Under the pieces are notes generated by a model that saw only the letters and a program-made list of their open reading frames with translations, searched no databases and was not told where the DNA came from. A DNA stretch of 64,000 nt from Nymphaea colorata (lineage: Eukaryota; Streptophyta; Magnoliopsida; Nymphaeales; Nymphaeaceae): NCBI RefSeq assembly GCF_008831285.2, contig NC_045143.1, positions 20,356,854 to 20,420,853 of the forward strand. The letters are read 5' to 3'. A program made the translations under genes and the position numbers. Positions 37,081 to 49,300 of this stretch are shown piece by piece; position 1 is the stretch's first letter; each line of letters starts with the position of its first letter.

Positions 37081-39300
37081 TTATACTGTGTAACTTTCTT
37101 AACCAGCCTTAAACCGCGAGTCGTAAGGACAATGAGAGGTTTGTATATAAAATGTTCTCAACAAAAAATTAACAAATTAAGTGTTTATGAAAGTAGAAAC
37201 ATATTATGGGGAAAGGAAATAGATTCTTTCTCTCTTGAACACATATCAACTTAATATTTTCATCCAAGATCACTTGAAAGAGTTAACATTACTAACAATA
37301 ACATAATTTGAAAACCTTTATGAGCGCACATGTACACAGTACACCTAACACACAAATATAAACTTTTGATTCAGACAATTATGTCAATCAATTCCCAGTT
37401 ATTAGACAAGAAAAGACGAAATTTCAAATTAATCAAAATGTGAATATATTATTAATTTTTTTTTGTCATTTTATAAAAGCATCTTAAACATTGAACCACA
37501 ACTTTCTTGCTACTCAGTGATTTAACACATACACCTATATAAGAATTGAATTTATTTTTGTGTAAGTTACTTTCTTGTCAGTTACTCCCCCTTGCTATTT
37601 TTATAGAAACGACACTTTTTTTAAGCAGTGGCGTTTGGCTTCATGCTTTGTGTTTGTGCATGGATTCTCGCACCTGACATTACTTACTTTGTTAACATTA
37701 CATATTAGTACGATTTTGTGGACACTTGAGTGAAGAGTAAGGAAAGGATTCCCTTTTGTTTTGGGCAAAGGCCAAGCAATTCAAAAGGGTTGCGCTCCCT
37801 TTTAGCAAGTTGCCACTGTTTTAACCCTTCTCAAGGCACGGTTCCCACTGCTCTCTCTCTCTCTCACTCTCCCCCCTTACAATACATTCCAACTATTTCA
37901 AGTGTCAGCTTCTTTTTATGAGTTGAATACATAATAAAACACTGCAGATTTTGAACATTTATTTTTTTCTTAAATTGAATACTATAAAATTGTCAAAATT
38001 TAATTTTCCTACTACTCATTTTTAAAATGATTGCAGTTTATAGGAGGTGTATGTATAATATACACGTACCAATGAAAGTTGGCACAATCAGTTTGATTTC
38101 CATACGTGTTGTGCCTCTATTATTATTATGTGGTTGAAGCCTTTATATTAATTGATGTATACCAAGCACTGCACTGGTGCAGCCTTGGACTCTGGAGATA
38201 AAGAAAAAAAAAAAAAAAAAGGGTTCGGTTTTCATTCGAGATGAAATACTCCTCTGCTCTCCTTGGATTGGTCTATACAAGTCTTTATTTTCGTATATAC
38301 ACTTGTTATCAAGCTTTTATATATATTGTCTTTATGTAATTTTACTTGAATGACAGACTCATAGATAATGTTTTATGAACTAGTAAATTAATTTGGCTTG
38401 TCAACATAGGGGACTTTAGTAAAGGTCACTTTTGTTTTGTTAATCGTTCTTGGACCATGTATTTTTTTTCTCCTCAAACAATTTTACATTCATTTTTGTT
38501 TAACTAATCTCGCATCTTTACCAAGAAGGAGATAGGTTGCTTCATTAATCTTTAAGTTAAGAAGTTATTTACAAGTTTGCTTTTAAGTAAATATAAGGGC
38601 AGCTCTGAAATCCTCTTACAAATATATAGAGTCATAGACATGTCATTTTAAGAATAAAATCGATTTAATTTGACCAAGACTGTAATACGATATTGTATCA
38701 CGTTGGTCGCAAACATCAGAAATTATGAGCTGATAAAACTATAAGCAATATGTAAATCATATTTTAACAACTAGCAAACATTCTTAAAAGTTTTAAGTCA
38801 CGTTTAATGGTTTGTACCATCGAACAAAATAACCACAGCCATATCAAACAAATTAATAAGGAGTCAAATGAAAATTTTGCAACTTGAGCATTCATTTCTT
38901 ATTCATGCGTTTTCCTGCACCGACAAACCTCTCTCTCTCTTTTCCTGTGTGTGGGCGAGCGTGTGCTTGCACACATGGGTGCGTGGATATGAAATAAGTA
39001 AAGATGTAACGTATTCATACTGACTATGAGTAGTCTAATAACTTTAATTTATGTTTCAAAAAAAGTTTCATGTGCAAAATTATTTTTTTAGAAATGTAGA
39101 TAAATTGTTGCTATACCGTAATTCATTACTAATACTTTCATTGTATTATATGGTGTTTGTAGGCACAGTTTTAAATATTTGGTCATATGGTAACATCGGG
39201 CTGCGACTAATTTCAATTCTTTTATATATATATATATATACTTTTCAAGGCTATTGAATGATAGATGTTAAAACTAAAGTCTATTGCTCAAAACACTAGA
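36200..39300. other. Intergenic AT-rich spacer
   Basis: No gene is recognised. It holds a (TA)n run at 37048-37077, an A-run at about 38204-38220, and short chance ORFs. Confidence 0.5.
37048..37077. repeat. (TA)n microsatellite
   Basis: About 30 bases of alternating ta in the spacer upstream of the bHLH gene. Confidence 0.9.
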
Positions 39301-40160
39301 ACACGGCACCGGATTGAGCCCGGGTACTCCATCGTGCCAACCAGGCAGGCATCGTGCCAACCAGGCTTGGATGATCAGGTTCAACTCGGCCTGGTAACCA
39401 ATAGGTTAGGTATAAGGCTGGGCTTTTAGCCGGGTTCAAATGGGTCAAGTATAAGGCTGGGTGTTGGGCCGGGTACCCAGCTCCATTCGGGCCCGAAAAA
39501 AAAAAAAGGCACCTAGCCAGCCCAGTCAGCCCGATAATATTTTTAATATATATTTTATTGATTTTTGTATATAATTATAATATTCTTTTACGGTTAATAA
39601 TATGTTGTTGCTGTCACCACCCTAGTCCGGTGATCCCATCGGCCCTCGCCGTCGTGATGTCCCAGCTCTTGTCTGCCCTGCTCCCGTAGCTCTCAGACTG
39701 GCAGCCGTAGGCCCTTGGCGTTGCACCTCCCAGCTCCAGCGTGTGCCCTTGTTGTCGCACCTCTCTATCGCCACCACACCTCCCTACTCTAGACTCCTGC
39801 CCTACTACAGCAGCCTGTAGGTTGCACCATCACAACTCTCGACTTCACTCAGCTCCGGTGCCCAGGGTGGACAACAAATTTTTCATGAGGGGAGTCGAAT
39901 TAAAGTTTCTACTTAGGCGAAAATATTGTCTTTCAAAATTTTCATGTAGGATAACTAATGTTTTTTTTTTTTAAAAATTGGGGTGAGGTTAGGGCCCATG
40001 TGGATGTGGCCTTCCCTTGGCTCCGCCCCCGCCCGCACTCGTTGTCGCAGTCACCACCGCACCTCCTCCTGGCTCCAACCCTGCCTCACATTGCCAATGC
40101 TGCCCCTTCTCCAGCAACCCGCAGGCCCTCATACTTGCCATGAAGCCCCTACCAGACCCA
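39300..40160. repeat. GC-rich composite repeat region, probably transposon-derived
   Basis: The segment opens with gggccggg/gcccgaa-type words and a 20 bp tandem repeat (39331-39370). It continues with two GC-rich blocks full of cacc/cgtcg words (about 39610-39870 and 40000-40150), separated by an AT-rich piece. Open frames here are Pro/Ser/His-rich low-complexity translations without a domain. I read it as decayed mobile DNA. Confidence 0.4.
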
Positions 40161-40486
40161 TTTAACGATTTAAAAACAGGCCACGTCTCTGGTATCCGGC
40201 AAAATCCAGCATTCAGATTTGAACTGTCCTATTTACAAAATAGTTTAATCTACTATGGTCATAAAAATATGTTTGTTAAGATCTTCCCGGCAAACGGTCA
40301 GCACTGAAATACATAATATTTTGTTGTTGGTGAGGTTTCGAGACATTACGGGCGTTCCTTTGAAAATTGTATCAGCGGAGGAGATTTATATGCCAACATG
40401 AGTTCACATTACAACCAGTTCGACTATTTCACCCCAAAAAGAGTCACTGTCTGTGTGGTTGAAACTTCTTGTGGTGGGGGAGGGAG

Positions 40487-40681
40487 GTGCCTGGTTCCGT
40501 GGACTACCTTCCAAGCCTTGACACCATTAGTGGTTCAGGAGCTCCCGGCCCAACAGTGTTTCAGAACCACAAGATTCTTCAGATCGGCCCCGAGTTTATT
40601 GGGGAAGATGAGGTCGAGAAATGCACCGATTTTGAGCAGACACTTCTTGTCATGGCAAAGCTCTCTGTCTGCCTTGCTCTG
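40487..40681 (+). pseudogene. Unidentified exon-like reading frame
   Basis: A 65-codon open frame sits between an AG (ggag|gtgcc) and a good donor (CTCTG|GTAATCC). Its translation contains GPEFIGEDEVEKCTDFEQ and MAKLSVCLALV, and looks more protein-like than neighbouring chance ORFs. I do not recognise the family. No matching upstream or downstream exon was found, and there is no ATG in frame at its start. It could be a captured exon, a pseudogene remnant or coincidence. Confidence 0.25.
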
Positions 40682-41272
40682 GTAATCCAGAGGCAAAGCA
40701 ATGGTCCACAAGCCTGCAGATAATGTCATCATCATCTTCCTCTTTCCCTTTCATGGCTGCCCATCACCAAATGGGCAATTTCTTAACCAACTTCTTTTCC
40801 TTTTTGCCTGATTGACATGATTGCTGCATTTCAGTTGCCCAATCTTTGCTCTGATCCAACATCTCTTTCCCTTCTACCTTCCCGATCATGCCTTAAATCT
40901 TGACAACCCATGTTGGTGCGTTTTGATTGACATATAGCTTCCTTCATTCGGATATGAAGCCTCTTTGGTCAATTAATTGCTTGTTTCAACTATCTCTTCT
41001 TCTGCTTGGTTGCAGGCCGTGGCTTGTCTTCACTAAAGAATAATGATGATAGGAGTCAAATCATGGCTGCCCATATGCCTCACCTCTCTCTCTGTCTATT
41101 TCAGTTTTATTAAATGCTTACAGTTGAAAATTTAATGAAAACTAATGTCCAAAGAAAAAAAAAAAAAAACTTTGCTAATAAAAGTATCATCAACTACTGC
41201 GCAGCACCACAAATTTGTCCCTAATGCGATTTGGCGACCTTGTCTTAACAACATATTTTCAGTTTTTAACTT

Positions 41273-41308
<36 letters not shown>
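41273..41308. repeat. (CA)n(TA)n microsatellite
   Basis: A compound dinucleotide repeat of about 16 bases of ca followed by about 20 of ta. Confidence 0.85.
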
Positions 41309-43539
41309 AAGTCAACCAATGCCCAATGCACCCATAAAAGCATATACTCTATTGTCATGGACAGTAGACAAAAAAAAAATAATAAAAAAAAAGTGATAGT
41401 ATTTTATCATCTCTTTCATCTAGTACTAGTTTACATCTTTTTCTTCTTGTTTTTCTATCAACCCATCCATCATAAAAGATCGACGACCTAGTGAGCTTGG
41501 TAACTCTAAACATATACATATATATAAAAAAGTTGGTAAAAACCAGGCCTATTAAAATTAACTATTCAAATATTTTTATTGAAATCTAACCTTATAGATA
41601 TCATCTTAAGACTGATTTGATGGAAAATATATATATTAAATCAATTGTTTTCTTACTTAAATAATACATTTTTTAATAATAAAAAACATGAAAGGCACTT
41701 GTAACATCAAAATTTTGATAGTATAAAAATCTTTTTTTTTTTTTTTACAAAAATGACTTGAACTAAGCATGATTTATGTTAAATTAGTGTTTATAAACAC
41801 ATTAGAATCTATCATTTCAAACACTTTTCAACTTGAATTTAAGAGATCTGATTTTCATCCCTTACACACACACATATATATATAAGAAATACAAAGAAAA
41901 AAGTGGAAAGAGGGGGCGTGTGGTTTCATCCGACTCTTGTGTGTATAAGATAAAGAAAGAGATTGATTACTCAAGCTCGTTGAATCGAATTCATTTTAGT
42001 TGTTACTAAGGTCTTATATGATATATAGGCAATGTAGAAATTATTGGTTTGCTTACTGGTAGGGTGTATTGGTTGATACATATTAATTATGTATGGGCTT
42101 ATAACATTCCATTTTTAAAAATTTAAAAATTATAAAAATAATTTAAATTTTCTTAAATTGATTTTAAAAGTAAAAAAAAAAGAAAAGAAAAACTACCCTA
42201 TATCAAGCCTATATTCATATCAACGAAGGGCTAAGGCAATACGTATTTGCCAATGCGTACACTCCAATAGCAGTAGCTAGGTTTATAATGTGTGGAATTG
42301 CAGCTGTGTCTTCTAGTTTGATCAATGAAAATTGTCCATCAATATGAGTTTCCTTCTTGTGATAGTACATCAGAGTGATTCTAAACAATCCTACGCTTTG
42401 CTCATGGCTTTGTTTGCTTTGCGAGTGCTTTCTTAAAGGGAACTCGTCAAGCTAAGCTCTGATGGAAACGAAGAAATTGGAATTGATTGAATGAAGGAAC
42501 TCATCAATTTGCAATTGTCATTGTTTTTTTAATGGTTCTTCAGTAGATACTGAAGGTCATTGATTGAGAAAATCATCAAAAGTGCTTCCAATGAATCTTG
42601 TCTGAATTAGATTAGCTTATTTGAAGATTTCATATTGAAATTGGCATTACTCATACTTTGAATAAGCAAACTCGCTTCCTTTGGCTTTCAATGTCCAGTC
42701 CAAACGAACCACTTGTTTGTCATGCATATATAGAAATGAGTAGGCTCAATGAACATTAATTTTAACCGGATGAACTGATTTTTTAGTTTTTTTTTTCTGT
42801 AAACTCGTTTGGATAGATGTGATCTTAATAGCTAAAAATTGCAAACATTATGAAAAATTAACTTTTCATTAGTGGAAGTAATGTTTTATAAAATTTTAGT
42901 ACTCAAAAGTTAGAAATTTTTAAGCTGATATTATCCTATCAGATGTTAATATTAGTTATTATGTTGTTCTAAACGTGAAGCATACCTTTATAGAAATTGG
43001 CATTACTCATACTTTGACAAAACTTCGAATTTTGTAAAAGAGAATGAAAAACTTGATCCCCTCAAGCTATCTATAGAAAACAACGTTTTGGTTGTGTTAC
43101 CCAAACAAATAAATGAAGTTTGGAGGGCTCATTAAAGAACTTGGTTTTTCATAAAAGATGAAAATTTGGTTAGATGAAGATGTCATCTATATGCCCCTCT
43201 TAATCTTTTTACAAAAATAAATAAGTATGAGATTGAAATAGACTAATTGATTGGATATATATATATATATGATCTTTCTCTCATTTTCCTAAAAAGTAAT
43301 GAATGTAGACAAAAATGAAAATATGAACAATATTATCACACGTCAGGATGGCAGGCACTTTCACTCATGGCATGTCTACCATTAACCCTGTGTTGTTTTC
43401 AAGGAAAGCATAGAGAAAGAAACCCTAGGAGAACCAAATTGTTTACTGCTTACTCAAGCTTGATCCCTTTTGAAACTTCATAAATTGCTAGCCCGTCGTG
43501 GAAGCAAAGATTGCTTCCCTATTACTTAACTGATTTTCT

Positions 43540-43551
43540 GTTCTCTCTCTT

Positions 43552-43584
<33 letters not shown>

Positions 43585-43585
43585 A
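43540..43585. repeat. (CT)n(AT)n microsatellite
   Basis: A ct-rich stretch leads directly into about 22 bases of at. Confidence 0.85.
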
Positions 43586-43949
43586 TATAAACTCTTGTTG
43601 ATTATTTTATGAGTCTGCCCACGAGAAGTAAATTCTTAATGATCACTGACCGCCATGCTTTCCTGAACAGTACCACGAGGAAGAACTGTACCGGATGATA
43701 AGAAGGGACTTGATTTATAATCTTGACTTGACCTCAACACTTTCACAACTCTCATTGACCATCTCTCCTTTTTCTTGAGAAGGAAAAGGATTAGTGGAAG
43801 ATATGCTTTGTACCTACTGAGAATAAAAAGAGAATAAATGCATCCAGAATACAGTGCTTTTAGGAGCGAAAGGAACTTTGATGAAGTCACAAAAATTTCA
43901 CCTGTCTGTATTATTCTTTTCTTGTCTTAGCACGTTGGTCAGTGGCATT

Positions 43950-43950
<1 letters not shown>

Positions 43951-43989
<39 letters not shown>
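43951..43989. repeat. T39 homopolymer
   Basis: About 39 consecutive T. It could be the poly(A) tail of an old minus-strand retroposed copy, but the sequence to its right (43990 onward) shows no recognisable source and I see no target-site duplication. Confidence 0.85.
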
Positions 43990-44118
43990 CAAAAGAACAA
44001 TTGAGGAACCCATCAAAATAAAGTTTCTCTTTGGCTCCAAATGTGGAGCTAAATCTCAGAAAAGCGTGAAGCAGTTAGTCTTGCGCTCATGAGAACTTGT
44101 TGTCTGCTCTATCCTTTA

Positions 44119-44241
44119 GGGGCCGTTTGGCATTGGGAACATCACGTGAGTGTACTTGTTCAAGTGTTACATCAATTTGCCCAAATTTTGGGGCAGGTTT
44201 ATGTAACACTTACACTATATTCTTAATGCCAAATAGTCTCC
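44119..44241. mobile_element. MITE, about 123 bp, with terminal inverted repeats
   Basis: The left end reads GGGGCCGTTTGGCATTGGGAA. The reverse complement of the right end reads GGAGACTATTTGGCATTAAG, so the termini match imperfectly over about 20 bp. Both sides are flanked by TA (TTTA before, TAAA after), consistent with a TA or TWA target duplication. It has no coding capacity. Whether it belongs to a Tourist, Stowaway or hAT-type family is unclear. Confidence 0.75.
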
Positions 44242-44782
44242 TAAATAATAATTGAATACTTTGACCTAAATGCCCGGGCATCAGAATGCAAGGTAATGTG
44301 GAATTTCATTTCACTTTCCGTATACCCTCATTTGTTTGATTTCTTAGAATTTCTGTTTCGGATATTATAGTATCTTGTTTGTTTATGCATGGAACTTAAA
44401 TACCATTTGTTTCTAACAATGGTTATTTCGTAAATTAAAAAAGTTGCATGCACTTCAATGGTAAAAGGAAAAAACCACAAGAATAAAGTTCCACCTATTT
44501 AGATAGAGTAAAGTTCCATATCTGCAGGAAAAGTTCTGTGTGTTTGGTTGCATGTTTGTTTCGTGGTTGAACTTTCCACTCAATTTGAACTTTTATTTCC
44601 CCTCGACAGTAAAGTTCCAGGTATTCAAATGGACCCTTTGAAAATTGGACTCACAAAGTTAAAGAGGCTCTCGACATTCCAAGACTCATAAATCTATGAA
44701 CAACCTCTAGTTTGTTGCTTTAAAAGGATTGGAGTCTTAGACCCAAATGGCTTTGTGATGTCCAATGGTTAGTCAAGTTTAT

Positions 44783-45007
44783 AGGGTATTTGATAAGAAG
44801 AACAATATGTTCTTAGAATACATGTTCCTGAGCCACGTCCAGAAAACGATATGTTCTTACTCCATAAAACACGGAGGAATTATATTCAGTTTTCAACTGC
44901 TAAATTGGAAAAAGGAAAAAGTCATAATTGCTCAATGTATTTTAAGAATATATACTTCCAATAAGATATATTCTAGAAAACTCAATGTTCTTCTTATCAA
45001 ACACCCT
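44783..45007. mobile_element. MITE, about 225 bp, with near-perfect terminal inverted repeats
   Basis: The left end reads AGGGTATTTGATAAGAAGAA. The reverse complement of the right end reads AGGGTGTTTGATAAGAAGAA, so one mismatch separates them over about 21 bp. It has no transposase and no clear target-site duplication. The terminus and length fit a non-autonomous hAT-like element. It lies about 540 bp to the right of the other MITE. Confidence 0.8.
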
Positions 45008-46345
45008 TTTAGTTTTCCTCTTTTTGTGCAACTTCAAATCTGAACGTACCTCTTGAAATTGCAGAACAACAGTAGAGCTTTACCAGATTCTCCCCTTTCC
45101 TTCGTCTAGAAGAGAATGGAGGAGACCAAGTCACCACTCGTTTTTCAACCTTTTATATGACCCCCGAATCACATCTATTTAAGATTGGCAGTGTACTTTT
45201 ATGTATGGTTTCAATGCAGGATTCACCAACTAAAAAGAAAACCATTTGAGCTTTTGATACGACTTAAGAACATATGCTTTTGATTAACATAATATTTTTT
45301 TCTTACACAATCCTTTGACTTCTTCCAACTTGAAAGTCTTTAAGCTAGGCCAGCCCAAGTGCTTGGAGCTCTTAACAGACAAAAGAACTTGGAAAAAGTC
45401 ACCTAAATTATTCTGCAGGAACTCAATTGGGCTCAAAGTTGGTCTCCAACTGTCCAACATGCCGCTTCAAAATCTTGACTTCTTGTTTAGTTCTTGACAA
45501 ATATCTATTAAGTTGAAACACTTTGTCCGGGTGCAAGGTTTGAGAGAATACAAAATGAAATTTCTCAGCAAAAGCATGAGGAGCAATGCTCCTCATGAAA
45601 CTTAAGAAAGTGGGCCATGTGAAACCCTTGTTAAGCTTAAACTTTCCTATGTAAACCTGACCATGGACAGGAACAGGTAGGCTGTGGTGTTGATGATTTC
45701 AATTTTTCTTTGTTTAAAGTTTATTTAAACATATTATTAAATATTTTAAATTTGGTCAATGTTTTTGTGAAAATAAAAAAAATGTATCAAATTTCGAATA
45801 TTATTTTCTGTTATCTTTATTCATTTAATTTTTTAACTTCTCGAAAATTTCCAAGAAAAAAACAAACTTACCATTAATAACCACGAAAAACCTCGCCAAT
45901 AATAAAAAACCGAGAACCATATTTGTTCCAACGGTTTAACTGTGCCTCTTACACACAGACACAAAAGAACCACATAAATGAACAAGGAAAAACTTGTTTC
46001 ATCAATTAGAATGAATTAGAATTTGCATTAAACAGTATACAAGGAGAAAGAATAATTAGATCAGTAGGCTGATTATATCTAATGAAACCATCGCCTACAT
46101 CCAGCATATTAATTTTTCTCCTTTCTGGGGCCCCGCAGTTTTATTTATTTGAAATTGATCTAGTCTCATTTTCATCTCTCTACGTTCCAGGGGCCTTTGC
46201 ATTAACCAAGCGTTGCCGATGGGATGAGTCCGCAACTAACCCAGACGAGCATGCAGCTGCAAGTCTGAAGTGCATTTCCATCTGGCTCTATTTGAAGCAA
46301 ATCTTATCATTGAAATGGACCTCCAGTTTCAGAAAATTGCTGCAG

Positions 46346-49300
46346 CTACACGGTCACAAGTTGGTCATACTTTGTGCGGTCAATTCCATTCAACCGGATG
46401 CAACATAATATTCGCTCCGGCAATTCTTCAGCTTTATTTCCCTGTACCAGTGAAGATCCTTATCAATTCAGTTAGCTTCTCAACTTGATTTCTGAGATTA
46501 CACATACCATCAACTTGTTTTGTAAGATCTTACCTGGATCGTCAAGCCAACATCCAAGACACACACTTTCAGTCTGTCTTGAAATGCTTCAAACCCTTTT
46601 CTAGAGATGTAACTAAATCGATGCATGTCCAAATCAATCTCAAAATAATTTGGACCCTGAAACCATAATTAAGAACAATAAACATGTTCAGTCACTTATA
46701 AATGAAATCATTGACAAATTGAAGGTAAAGGAAAGATTAACTAAACCCACGGCCATTTTCTACAGTTAACCAATCCAGCGTGTGCAATTCCTAATCATCG
46801 CAAATTGTTGCCGAGCCGAAGCTACAGCAGGTATGCAAAGAACATATTCATATGCATACAGTACACCGAAAATGCCCATACTACCCTCTTTGAGCCATAA
46901 ATGCCGCTACATGCCAGCAATTAAATCGAATGCAGAATATAAGCTTTTTAAACTAATCAATAGAAGTACAAACAGAAAAAAAAAAATTGAAGAAAAGCAA
47001 TCAACAAACATGAAAAAGATGTACGCAAGGATGCCAAGGAACTTCAAAGAAGAAAATCATCAATTCACTTATATCTGAAGGATAAGTTTTTCAATGTCTA
47101 GCATGTCAAACATTGAACATCTCAATATGTCATCTGTACCATTCCTTCTTCAGTGTACTAAAGGAAGGGTAGAACCTATTTATTTGAATTCCTCTCTGCA
47201 GCACAAACATTTTTAGTTCGACCAAATAGCTTTGAAGTTATGCAGCATTCAAAATGCATGTTTCACACGTACATGCTCTATTAAATATCTAAAAAGAATA
47301 CATTTTGCACTTGTTCTCAAACATCATCCCTTGAGTCCCTTTTCCTTCATTTCATTGGGGATGGTTTTGTATGTGACTTTCGGGATTTTAGTATTTTGCT
47401 TGAGATGCCATTTCTCAGGATCTCAAAGCTTTGGTACTTGCCAAAACCAAAATTTTCCAACATCGTGGAGTTACCATCTCACTGACTACTGGCCACTGCC
47501 AGCTTCCAAACAATCAACAGGGAATGCGCATCAAATGACCAAAATTGAGGCAGGCAAACAGCCTTTGACTTGTCAGTATTTACAAGGTTACGTTAAGCAT
47601 TTGGAATGTCAAGTTCCAGCCCATCATCTGGACTTCATATCACTCTTAAATGGTGGTAGGCATCAGGGAATTCATGAAGCCCCACAACATCATGAAACGT
47701 GAGCTCTCAAACAAATCCTAGATACCATATTTATAGTTTTCAGCCCATTTACATTGACTCATCTTTGATTCCATCTTATTTCCACTTCCATACCAAGTAG
47801 GCCATTCATAAAACAGTTTCTGTGCTAGAGTAGGTTGCGCTCTCCTTGAAGTAACTAGTTCACATCAAGGATTATTTTTGCTGTTCTACAATAATGCCAG
47901 ATAAGTACAAATTTCAGAGTACATCAATGCAACAAATTTGAATGAAGAGAAGCACTTGAAAGCAAGAAACTATGATTTTATCACATCATGTGGCACATCT
48001 GATAAAAAGTAAAACCTCATAAGGTATTGGAACAGAACATGTAACAAAAAGTACAACACAACTTAAGAAGAAAATATCAAAATAATGTATAGTAATTAGT
48101 GCAAAACAAAAAATCAAATTGTAAGATCAAAACATATCAAGACAGCTCAAACAAGAGAACTTGAACCTCCAAAATGTCAACGATTATAAACAAGTAGAAA
48201 AGTAAGATAACAAATGCAAACTTGCAAAAGGATGAAATAAATGTGAAGCAACAAAATTTTACCAAGTAAAAATCATGTTGAGGTCGAGAAAGGACAGGCT
48301 TTTCGTTATAAGCGTGCATGATTTTCTTCTCTGCAGCACTTAGATGAAGATCATCCACATTCACAACACGACCCAAAATCTTTAATCTTTCTCGAAATGG
48401 TAATACTGTATCTACAGCAAATCCTTTGATCCTTTCCGTTTCATCATTGATTAGCCTCTGTCTTGGAAGAAACAGTAAAAAATCAAGAGATAGTAAAAGG
48501 TGTCAAGCAATGAATTGTTGCTTCAAGCTCATCAGACAGGAATACAAAAAATCACATACAAAGGTTTTAGAGCCTAAAGTTAACAAATTTATTAACTGCG
48601 TTCACATGGTCAACATTGAGTTTCAGCACATAAGTTTTAAAGAAAGGAAGTTGCATATAAAAGCCTTTATCTTCTGAAGTTTAATATGCAATTCATGGCT
48701 CATCTTCCAAGGTTGCGCTGAACTTCTCATTTATTGCTGAAGAAAAATAACAAGTACCAAGCACAGTAGTTTCTACTAAGTAAGCAAAACAGACAGAGCA
48801 CATTTTTTGGCATTTTGTGCACAATTTGTGATTTTTATTTTAACATCAAAATTGGTTGCACTTATTGAAACCACTTAATTATTATTAAAAGAATTTAAAT
48901 ATATAACATCTATTGGTTTTGTAATTCATTAATACTTTCTCAACAAATCTATTTAGTTCTCGATAAATTCATGGATGTCATGAAGGATAACATTACAAAA
49001 GGCCATGGTAGGTGACCCATAAAACTTGTGCACATAAAGCTATAATGCGACAACTATGGCTGTATTTTACCGTCTTCTTTATCTTTAAACAATAAGTTAT
49101 TAAACTTGAATCACAAATTAATACTTATGTAACATAACATGATCATGGGAAAGGGAGAGGCATGGTTTGGGTTTTATAACTTACAAATATTTGTAAAGTC
49201 TCAAGTGAGAGCCCCAGAACATAGAAAGGGCCTTGTTTTTACCTTTCACAACAGTTTTTTAACATTCCAGGTTTATCTTACCCTCAAAAAAAGGAAAGAA

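Larger units (their letters stand above)
40740..43950. other. Intergenic AT-rich spacer
   Basis: No gene is recognised. It contains A-runs (41154-41170), a (CA)n(TA)n repeat at about 41273-41308, and a (CT)n(AT)n repeat at about 43540-43585. ORF 43636-43890 on the minus strand has no domain I know. Confidence 0.5.

Noticed and set aside
39331-39370. Direct repeats considered as a CRISPR-like array
   Set aside because: There are only two adjacent units without spacers, and the genome is a plant nuclear genome.
39741-40307. Plus-strand ORFs in the GC-rich block
   Set aside because: Several frames are open at once because of base composition. Translations are Pro/His/Ser-rich with no domain.
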